DNA from: JBOGUF01 sp050696075
Lineage (GTDB): Bacteria; Chloroflexota; Chloroflexia; Thermomicrobiales; UBA6265
Assembly: GCA_050696075.1 (NCBI GenBank)
Contig: JBOGUF010000101.1
Span: forward strand, 1-18,851
Direction of reading: 5' to 3'
DNA length: 18,851 nt
Of the stretch, positions 13,566 to 18,851 are shown piece by piece. Under the pieces are notes generated by a model that did not search any database, was not told the DNA's origin, and worked only from the letters and a program-made list of their open reading frames with translations. Every line of letters begins with the position of its first letter. Position 1 is the stretch's first letter. The translations under genes and the position numbers were made by a program.

Positions 13566-14045
13566 TTACCTCCGCACGGCACCAATCCCCATTATCACCG
13601 CCACCACATCCTCTCCCACTGCCACGACCGCATCCGGCAACCCCGTCTCCCGCCCGACCCACGCCCGCGCGTGATACCCGCCATACGATCCGGCCACCGC
13701 CCCGGCCGCGCCCACCGCGAACCCAACCGGCAACGACCGACCATCGAACCGGGCCGCGGCACCCCCGGCCAGCCCGCCGAAGAGCATCCGCCCCACCAGC
13801 GGAGCCGGTGCAATCCGGCTCGGCGTCGCCGGCAGCTTGTCGCCAACCAGCTCCCCCACCGCCGCGAACCCCAGCGCGGCGGCAACCCGCTTGTCCCGCA
13901 ACCACCCAACCGGCGCCGCCACGCCATCCGCGACGTCACGTCGGCTCGCCGCCCCGGCCAGCAGCGCCAGCGGCACCTGCGACCGCAACCCGGCCGCAAA
14001 CCCCAGCGTTGCCGCCCGGGCAAAGGTCCTCGCGTCCGTCCTCAT
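13566..14045 (-). CDS. DUF4126 family membrane protein
   Basis: On the minus strand, ATG 14045-14043 is preceded by GAGGAGCGAGGG and gives 159 residues; upstream in-frame ATGs would add a non-conserved, Arg/Ser-rich tail. The N-terminus (ARAATLGFAAGLRSQVPLALLA) is the typical start of DUF4126 proteins, followed by an AAALGFAAVGELVGDKLPATPSRI segment (the conserved ELVxDKLPxTPSR motif, about residues 58-81), PLVGRMLFGGLAGG, and Gly/Ala-rich hydrophobic helices to the C-terminus. Four or five short membrane helices are likely. The family's function is unknown; it is a small integral membrane protein common in high-GC bacteria. It stands alone here, convergent with the restriction gene. Confidence 0.88.
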   Translation of the reverse strand: MRTDARTFARAATLGFAAGLRSQVPLALLAGAASRRDVADGVAAPVGWLRDKRVAAALGFAAVGELVGDKLPATPSRIAPAPLVGRMLFGGLAGGAAARFDGRSLPVGFAVGAAGAVAGSYGGYHARAWVGRETGLPDAVVAVGEDVVAVIMGIGAVRR

Positions 14046-14387
14046 TGCCCTCGCTCCTCGGCCATTAGCCATCGCGTTCGCTCTAATGCTCGGCGCACCC
14101 GGTTCGAGCGTAGTCAGATGATGGCGTTCCTCCAATTGATCGGCAGACGCGGCCAGCCTGCCGCTCGGATGATGCCGTGCGCTCAAACGACTGGCAGACC
14201 CGGTCCGCATGCAGTCGGATTCATCCGACTTCCGTCACTCAGCCCGGACTTCAGTCCAGGGCGGCAACCGCTTGCCGCCTTGGTCCGCGTCCACCGGACG
14301 GCGTCCGCGTGCCGCATCGCCTCGATCCCACCGGGCGGCGTCCGCGTGCCGCAACGACCTCCCAGATTGCCTGCCGTCCCTGGTCTG
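14046..14387. other. Gene-free interval with palindrome cluster
   Basis: No gene is supported. The interval carries the 5' region of the minus-strand DUF4126 gene and, from 14213 to 14353, a cluster of palindromes and a direct repeat described separately. Plus-strand frames running through here are antisense or repeat translation. Confidence 0.55.
14213..14353. repeat. Palindrome cluster with 37-bp-period direct repeat
   Basis: AGTCGGAT (14213-14220) is inverted at 14223-14230; GGACT is inverted at 14246-14257 (GGACTTCAGTCC); GCGGCAA-CCGC-TTGCCGC forms a 7-bp hairpin (14261-14278). A 26-bp sequence beginning CCACCGG and ending CGTGCCGCA occurs at 14291-14316 and again at 14328-14353 with one mismatch. 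The structure resembles the hairpin element at 13385, but the sequence differs. Confidence 0.6.
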
Positions 14388-14975
14388 TCAATCGCCCGGC
14401 AGATCGCGTCCTTCCTCCCACGCACCATCCACCCCGTCCCTCGTCGCCCCCCAACCCCCCATGCTCCGCAATTTCTCCGTCGCCATCTGTTCCGCCATCT
14501 CCACCATCGCCTCCCACGAATCCCGATCCGAGCACGCATCCCGCCGCCCGATTCCCTCCTTGGTCCGCGCCACCCGCATCGACGTCGTCACCAACCGGCT
14601 CACCCCCAGCGCCAACCGGTGCGCATCCGGCTCCTCTGCCAGCAACTTCGCCAGCGCGAACCGCACCGCCCCCAGCTCGTGCCAGTATCCCAGCGCATTC
14701 CCCGCCTGTCCCAGAATCTTGTGCATCTGCTCGTCGAACAGCGCCCCGTAATCCCCCTGCTCCACCCGCTGCCGGAACGCCGCCATCGCCCGCTCCCGCT
14801 CTATCTCCCCCGCGTCCCGCGCCATCGCGGCCGCCACCCGCCGCACCGCCGCCTCCGCCTCCTTCCCCTCCGCCGTCCGCCGGTGCTCCGGGCACACCGC
14901 CCGCCCCCGCTGCGCCCCCCGCTGACACCCCGCCACCATGCACCCCCGCTCCTGCCGTCCACCTCGCGTCCGCAT
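14388..14975 (-). CDS. Zinc-ribbon hypothetical protein
   Basis: On the minus strand, ATG 14975-14973 has a strong AAGGAGG (14989-14983) 7 bp upstream, so I prefer it to the ATG eight codons earlier. The 195-residue product begins with a probable zinc site, Cys 12, Cys 17, Cys 28, His 31 (GCMVAGCQRGAQRGRAVCPEH), then long amphipathic helices including EIERERAMAAFRQRVEQGDY and LGAVRFALAKLLAEEPDAHRLALGVSRLV. I associate this arrangement (CxxGAxRGRAVCPEH plus helical region) with short hypothetical proteins multiplied in Thermomicrobia-type genomes, possibly of mobile-element origin; no function is established. The last 25 residues are partly encoded by a G-rich repeat (14447-14460), suggesting the C-terminus was altered by element insertion. 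Confidence 0.7.
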   Translation of the reverse strand: MRTRGGRQERGCMVAGCQRGAQRGRAVCPEHRRTAEGKEAEAAVRRVAAAMARDAGEIERERAMAAFRQRVEQGDYGALFDEQMHKILGQAGNALGYWHELGAVRFALAKLLAEEPDAHRLALGVSRLVTTSMRVARTKEGIGRRDACSDRDSWEAMVEMAEQMATEKLRSMGGWGATRDGVDGAWEEGRDLPGD

Positions 14976-15213
14976 CTCACGTCCTCCTTCCATGCACACA
15001 CCAATCCGGGTCCACCAAACAGACCCTCTACTTATTAAGGCAGCGATTTTGGAGCAAAAGTGGACAGAGATTTCGATTATTGATCATCGTCATAACACGC
15101 CAATCATTCTTTATCATCGCAATTGGCACGATCTTCGCCTCAGCGCCGCCTCGTCCTCAGTCCCGGCGGGACTTCGTCACGCGTAGACCGGGCATTGATC
15201 CCCGGTTCTCGGC

Positions 15214-15242
15214 TTGACATCGAACATATGTTCTGATACCGT
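15214..15242 (+). promoter_or_regulatory. LexA-type SOS box on a promoter element
   Basis: GAACATATGTTC (15222-15233) is a perfect 12-bp palindrome matching the Gram-positive/actinobacterial LexA (DinR) consensus GAAC-N4-GTTC. It starts two bases after a perfect -35 hexamer TTGACA (15214-15219). A weak -10 (TACCGT, 15237-15242) sits 17 bp after the -35. A repressor on the box would occlude the promoter. The only gene downstream on this strand starts at 15715, about 470 bp away. Confidence 0.55.
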
Positions 15243-15459
15243 CACTCCTAAGCGGCACACCCGGCGTGGGTGCGGGCCTGGGCAGGGCGACACCGCGCTC
15301 CGGCTGGTCCCCGGTCATCCCAACCCCGGTTGCAAACTCCGGTCAGGCGCTCTGGCAAAGCGCCATCGTGCCCCTCCCGGTCGTCGCGTACCGGCCCCAT
15401 CCCCGGCGCGGCCAGGGCGTGTGCGGACCCCTCCCCCCCAATTGGCCCTCCCGTCGTTT

Positions 15460-15488
15460 CCCCCCAGCATTGGGGGGTCGGGGGGCCG
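15460..15488 (+). repeat. G-rich hairpin repeat, copy 2
   Basis: CCCCCCA-GCAT-TGGGGGG (15460-15477) forms a 7-bp stem and is followed by TCGGGGGGCCG. It matches the core of the element at 4630-4656 (CCCCCA-GGAT-TGGGGG-TTGGGGGGCCG) on the same strand. A half copy in inverted orientation (C6-AA-C6) lies at 14447-14460. Confidence 0.55.
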
Positions 15489-15643
15489 TCGTCCGTGCCC
15501 CTGACGCTTCCCGTCCGCGCCCTCCACGCGCGGTCGGCGCCCGCGGCCGCGAGGGAGTCCCACCTCGGCACTCGGTACTCTCCCTCCCCTCCGATGCTAA
15601 ACTCGCCCCCGTCACCCCGCCCGCCACCGCCGCCGGGCGAAGA

Positions 15644-15700
15644 CGAGTACCGAGTACCGAGTACCGAGTACCGAGTACTCAGCCCCTTCCGCCTTCCGCC
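15644..15700 (-). repeat. Composite heptamer repeat, intergenic copy
   Basis: Five perfect CGAGTAC units (15644-15678), then TCAGCCCC, then two TTCCGCC units (15687-15700). Read on the minus strand this is (GGCGGAA)2-GGGGCTGA-(GTACTCG)5. It ends only 14 bp before the ATG of the dehydrogenase gene, overlapping its leader. A partial forward copy, CACTCGGTACTC, lies at 15569-15580 and could pair with it. Confidence 0.75.
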
Positions 15701-15714
15701 ACTCGGAGGAACGC

Positions 15715-18700
15715 ATGTCCGTCGCCACCGGCACGCCGACCAAGAAAGCCCCCGCCCAGCGCGAGAAGAACGGCCGCGCCCCATTGAGTCGCGAGGAGCG
15801 TGCCGCCGTCGAGACCGCCCGCGTGCTCGAGGCCGAGTTGACGGCCCGCATCGCCGGCGAGGTCCGGTTCGACCGCACCAGCCGCATGCTCTACTCCACC
15901 GACGCCTCCAACTACCAGATCGAACCGATCGGCGTGGTGGTTCCCAAAGCGGTCGAGGACGCCCAGGCCGCCGTTGAGATCGCCTCCTCCCACGGCATCC
16001 CCATCCTTCCCCGTGGGGGAGGCTCGTCGCTGGCCGGCCAGACCGTCGGCGCGGCTTTGGTGATCGACTTCTCGAAGGAGATGGCCCGCATCCTCGACCT
16101 CGACGTCGAGGCCAAGCGCGTCACCGTCGAGCCGGGGATCAACATCGCCCTGCTCAACAAGCTGCTCAAGCCGAACAACCTCATGTTCGGCCCCGACCCG
16201 GCGTCGGCCGATCGCGCCACCGCCGGCGGCGTCGTCGGCAACAATTCGACCGGCTCCCACTCGATCCTCTACGGCATGACCGCCGATCAGGTCCTCGGCG
16301 CCCGCGTGGCCCTGGTCGAGGGCGGCGCCTTCGACCTGAAAGCGGGCAGCGGCGAGGCGATCGCCGCCCTGGCCGCCGAGGAGAACCCGCGCGGCCGGCT
16401 GCTGACCGCCCTCTTGGCCTTCCGCGAGCAGCACCGCGACCTGATCGCCCGCGACTTCCCGCCCCACTGGCGCCGCGCCACCGGCTACTCGCTCGACGAG
16501 TTCGTCAAGCCGGATGGCGATCCCTCTCATCCAATCGGGACGTGGTTCAACCCGGCGAAGCTGCTAGTCGCCTCCGAGGGCACCCTGGCCACGACGCTCA
16601 ATGTCACCTTCAGCCTCGTGCCGACGCCGAAGATGACGGCGCTGGTCCTGCTTCAGTTCGACGAGTTGGTCGCGGCCATGGCCGCCACGCCCCACATCCT
16701 CGAATGCGACCCCTCCGCCGTCGAGCTGATGGATCGGATGCTGATCAACCTCACCCGCGAGCAGCCCGGCTACGCGTCCCAAATCGCCTTCATCCAGGGG
16801 AACCCGGCCGGCATCCTCGCCGTCGAGTTCTACGGCGAGTCGGAACGCGATCTCGAACAGAAGTGCGCCAAGCTCGAAGCACACCTCACCAAAAAGAAGG
16901 TCGCGCTCGGCGCCCCGCCCCAGCGCGTGCTCGACGCCAAGCGCCAGGCCGATGTCTGGTCGGTGCGGAAAGCGGGTCTCGGCCTGCTGATGAGCGTGCG
17001 CGGCGACGCCAAGCCGATCCCCTGCATCGAGGACGTCTCGGTTCCGGTCGAGCACTTGGCCGAATACGTCGGCGCCATCGAGGAGTTGGTCGCCGACCAC
17101 GGCACGACCGCCGCCTACTACGCCCACGCCTCCGCTGGTTGCCTCCACATCCGCCCCCTGGTGAACCTGAAGGAGCTCGGCGGCGTCGAGGCGATGCGCG
17201 ACATGACCCACGCCGCCGCCAAGCTGGCTCACCGCTTCGGCGGCGTGATGAGCGGCGAGCACGGCGACGGTCTCCAGCGCTCGGAGCTGAACGAACTGAT
17301 CTTCGGCCCCGCGCTCTACCAGGCGATGCGCCAGTTCAAGGCGATCTTCGACCCGCGCGGGCTGATGAACCCCGGCAAGAAGGTCGACGCTCCGCCCCTG
17401 ACCGAGAATCTGCGGTATGGCCCCGCCTACCAGCCGTTGCAACTACGCACCCATCTCGACTTCAGTAAGGAGGGGGGCTTCCTCGGCGCGGTCGAGATGT
17501 GCAACGGCGCCGCGGTCTGCCGCAAGCTCAAAGCCGGCACGATGTGCCCCAGCTACATGGCGACCAGAGACGAGATGGACACCACCCGCGGCCGCGCCAA
17601 CGCCCTGCGCAACGCCCTCGCCGGCCGCACCTTCGCCCCGCGCGACTTCACCTCGAAGGAGACGTACGACGTCCTCGACCTCTGCCTCTCCTGCAAGGCG
17701 TGCAAAACCGAGTGCCCCTCCAGCGTCGACATGGCCAAGATCAAGACGGAGTTCCTGGCCCACTACTACCACGCCCACGGCACGCCCGTCCGCGCCCGCG
17801 TCTTCGGCCATATCCACCGTCTCTCGAAGATCATGTCGCCGGTCGCCCCGCTGGCGAACGTCGGCATGCGCACCCCCCTCGCCCGGCCTATCCTGCGCTC
17901 CCTCGGCGTCCACCCCGACCGCAAGCTCTCCCCCTTCGTTCGCCGCACCTTCGTTCACTGGTGGCGGGACCACACGAAGGCGGAAGGCGGAAGGCGGAAG
18001 GCGGAAGGCGAACGGGCTCAGCACTCGGTACTCGATACTCGGTACTCGGTACCCCGTCGTGGGAAGGTCGTCTACTTCCACGACACCTTTGCGACGTACA
18101 ACTACCCGCGGATCGGGATCGCGGCGGTGCGGTTGCTGGAGGCGGCCGGGTTCGAGGTGATCGTCGAGGAGCGCCGCGCCTGCTGCGGCCGCCCGATGCT
18201 CTCGAAAGGGCTGATTGCCGACGCCCGCAAGGTCGCCCGCCGCAACGTCCAGGTCCTCGCCGCCCACGCCCGCGCCGGCATCCCGATCGTCGGCACCGAA
18301 CCGAGCTGCATCCTCACCCTGCGCGACGAGTATCTCGACCTCTTGCCGAACGACACCGACGTCGTCGCCATCGCCGACCACGCGTTTATGCTCGACGAGT
18401 TCCTGGCCAAGCTCGACGCCGACGGCGACCTCGGCATCACCTGGAAGGAGGAGCCCGGCCCCGACGTCCTCTTCCACGGTCACTGCCACCAGAAGGCGCT
18501 CATCGGCATGGGCCCGTCGATGGCGATCCTCAAGGCGGCGGGCTGTTCGGCGACAGAGAGCGGCGCCGGCTGCTGCGGCATGGCCGGCTCCTTCGGCTAC
18601 GAGGCCGAGCACTACGAGGTCTCGCAGAAGATCGGCGAGGAGCGCCTCTTCCCGACGGTGAATGCCGCGTCCGAGCAGACCGAGATCGCCGTCGCCGGCG

Positions 18701-18813
18701 TCTCCTGCCGCCAGCAGATCGAGCACTTCACCGGCCGCAAGACCAAACACATCGCCGAGCTCCTCGCCGAGCAGATCCAGCCCGGCCACCGCTGGGTGCC
18801 GGGCACCAGATGA
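15715..18813 (+). CDS. FAD-linked oxidase / Fe-S dehydrogenase fusion (GlcD-GlcF type; D-lactate or D-2-hydroxyacid dehydrogenase-like)
   Basis: This 1032-residue protein starts at ATG 15715 (GGAGG at 15705-15709). Order: PCMH-type FAD-binding domain (about 50-280) with PRGGGSSLAGQ and ATAGGVVGNNSTGSHS; FAD-oxidase C-terminal domain (about 290-555) with the active-site-like HASAGCLHIRP and SGEHGDGLQRSE; a linker with four Cys starting at Cys 596 (CNGAAVCRK..MCPS); a second cluster motif CLSCKACKTECP (657-668); and a C-terminal CCG-domain pair (Cys 823-824 in RRACCGRPM; Cys 953-954 in AGCCGMAGS) as in GlpC/GlcF/heterodisulfide-reductase-type subunits. It would oxidise a D-2-hydroxyacid (D-lactate, glycolate or 2-hydroxyglutarate) and pass electrons through [4Fe-4S] clusters to quinone at the membrane. 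Residues about 755-781 are an in-frame repeat-encoded insert not expected in the family, between the ferredoxin-like part and the CCG domain. Confidence 0.93.
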   Translation: MSVATGTPTKKAPAQREKNGRAPLSREERAAVETARVLEAELTARIAGEVRFDRTSRMLYSTDASNYQIEPIGVVVPKAVEDAQAAVEIASSHGIPILPRGGGSSLAGQTVGAALVIDFSKEMARILDLDVEAKRVTVEPGINIALLNKLLKPNNLMFGPDPASADRATAGGVVGNNSTGSHSILYGMTADQVLGARVALVEGGAFDLKAGSGEAIAALAAEENPRGRLLTALLAFREQHRDLIARDFPPHWRRATGYSLDEFVKPDGDPSHPIGTWFNPAKLLVASEGTLATTLNVTFSLVPTPKMTALVLLQFDELVAAMAATPHILECDPSAVELMDRMLINLTREQPGYASQIAFIQGNPAGILAVEFYGESERDLEQKCAKLEAHLTKKKVALGAPPQRVLDAKRQADVWSVRKAGLGLLMSVRGDAKPIPCIEDVSVPVEHLAEYVGAIEELVADHGTTAAYYAHASAGCLHIRPLVNLKELGGVEAMRDMTHAAAKLAHRFGGVMSGEHGDGLQRSELNELIFGPALYQAMRQFKAIFDPRGLMNPGKKVDAPPLTENLRYGPAYQPLQLRTHLDFSKEGGFLGAVEMCNGAAVCRKLKAGTMCPSYMATRDEMDTTRGRANALRNALAGRTFAPRDFTSKETYDVLDLCLSCKACKTECPSSVDMAKIKTEFLAHYYHAHGTPVRARVFGHIHRLSKIMSPVAPLANVGMRTPLARPILRSLGVHPDRKLSPFVRRTFVHWWRDHTKAEGGRRKAEGERAQHSVLDTRYSVPRRGKVVYFHDTFATYNYPRIGIAAVRLLEAAGFEVIVEERRACCGRPMLSKGLIADARKVARRNVQVLAAHARAGIPIVGTEPSCILTLRDEYLDLLPNDTDVVAIADHAFMLDEFLAKLDADGDLGITWKEEPGPDVLFHGHCHQKALIGMGPSMAILKAAGCSATESGAGCCGMAGSFGYEAEHYEVSQKIGEERLFPTVNAASEQTEIAVAGVSCRQQIEHFTGRKTKHIAELLAEQIQPGHRWVPGTR
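17979..18052 (+). repeat. Composite heptamer repeat, copy inside the dehydrogenase gene
   Basis: Four GGCGGAA units (17979-18006) plus a partial fifth, then a GGGCTCAG joint, then CACTCGG-TACTCGA-TACTCGG-TACTCGG-TAC (18022-18052). This is the same two-part element as at 15644-15700 but on the opposite strand. It is read in frame as KAEGGRRKAEGERAQHSVL then DTRYSV, a stretch unlike the rest of the protein, inside an interdomain linker. Confidence 0.8.
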
Positions 18814-18833
18814 TAAGACTCAACAAGCTTCAA

Positions 18834-18851
18834 AGAGGAACAATTGTGGAC
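18834..18851 (+). promoter_or_regulatory. Possible ribosome site and start of next gene
   Basis: AGAGG (18834-18838) is followed 7 bp later by GTG 18846, with an alternative TTG at 18844, after the dehydrogenase stop at 18813. This would be the start of a plus-strand gene continuing beyond the window, possibly co-transcribed. Two codons are too few to identify it. Confidence 0.3.

Larger units (their letters stand above)
14976..15714. other. Long gene-free, repeat-bearing interval
   Basis: I see no supported gene in these 739 bp. Bases 15020-15135 are AT-rich compared with everything around (tacttattaaggcagcgattttgg, attattgatcatcgtcataac), probably carrying the promoter of the minus-strand zinc-ribbon gene. 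Small hairpins occur at 15158-15172 (AGTCCC-GGC-GGGACT) and 15187-15206 (ACCGGG/CCCGGT). Then come a LexA-type box (15222), a G-rich hairpin repeat (15460), and heptamer repeats (15569, 15644). Confidence 0.55.

Noticed and set aside
13362..15038. 558-codon plus-strand frame across the DUF4126 and zinc-ribbon genes
   Set aside because: Pro/Arg/His-rich translation running through hairpin repeats and antisense to two genes with good starts and recognisable motifs.
15240..15360. Possible tRNA or small structured RNA (ggttgcaaactccgg resembles a T-arm)
   Set aside because: No cloverleaf could be completed: acceptor and anticodon stems are missing.
15644..15700. Heptamer array as a CRISPR
   Set aside because: Units are 7 bp and contiguous with no spacers, and no cas genes are present.
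17443..18789. Long antisense frame opposite the dehydrogenase 3' half
   Set aside because: It mirrors the Fe-S/CCG coding sequence and shows no conserved motif.

Overview
The window is high-GC DNA (roughly two thirds G+C by eye) carrying compact bacterial genes with good Shine-Dalgarno sites. Gene content and the many palindromic or tandem intergenic repeats suggest an uncultured member of the Chloroflexota, most likely Thermomicrobia-like (Sphaerobacter relatives). This placement rests on recognised protein families only; no 16S or marker gene is present.

Layout. (1) 1-3127: a tightly packed plus-strand operon. It starts with the 3' end of a blue-copper (cupredoxin) gene, followed by the remnant of a small membrane-protein gene (only its N-terminus survives), a multi-pass membrane protein, a one-helix miniprotein, and an ABC exporter (ATPase plus ABC-2-type permease). 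(2) 3128-4557: a probable copper-responsive unit. A perfect-consensus sigma-70-type promoter (TTGACA-16-TATAAT) is overlaid by two CsoR-type operators exactly 30 bp apart, and drives a His-rich secreted or anchored protein and a two-domain, Met-rich DUF305 protein. (3) 4558-7944: a MITE-like inverted-repeat element, a doubly damaged S33-family hydrolase pseudogene, a 621-residue Vps62-domain/membrane fusion protein, a 9-bp-periodic repeat patch, and a small hypothetical gene. (4) 8214-13336: a possible defence cassette made of a 77-residue winged-helix protein translationally coupled (ATGA) to a dGTPase-like HD phosphohydrolase, then a single-chain Type ISP-like restriction-modification protein that lacks the helicase of classical Type ISP enzymes. 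Its specificity region has visibly lower GC. (5) 13337-14975: a multi-hairpin repeat element, then two minus-strand genes (DUF4126 and a zinc-ribbon hypothetical) separated by a palindrome cluster. (6) 14976-15714: a long non-coding stretch with an AT-rich island, an orphan LexA-type SOS box on a TTGACA promoter element, a G-rich hairpin repeat and a heptamer composite repeat. (7) 15715-18813: a 1032-residue FAD/Fe-S dehydrogenase (GlcD-GlcF-type fusion). A second, oppositely oriented copy of the composite repeat lies in frame inside it.

How the parts may work together. Regions 1 and 2 share a copper theme (type-1 copper site, CsoR-type boxes, DUF305), although no csoR gene is visible. Region 4 combines a nucleotide-depleting enzyme with a restriction enzyme, which fits an anti-phage island but is inference. 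The window is unusually rich in small dispersed elements, several of which abut gene damage or sit inside coding sequence, so repeat-driven remodelling is the main genome-scale theme.
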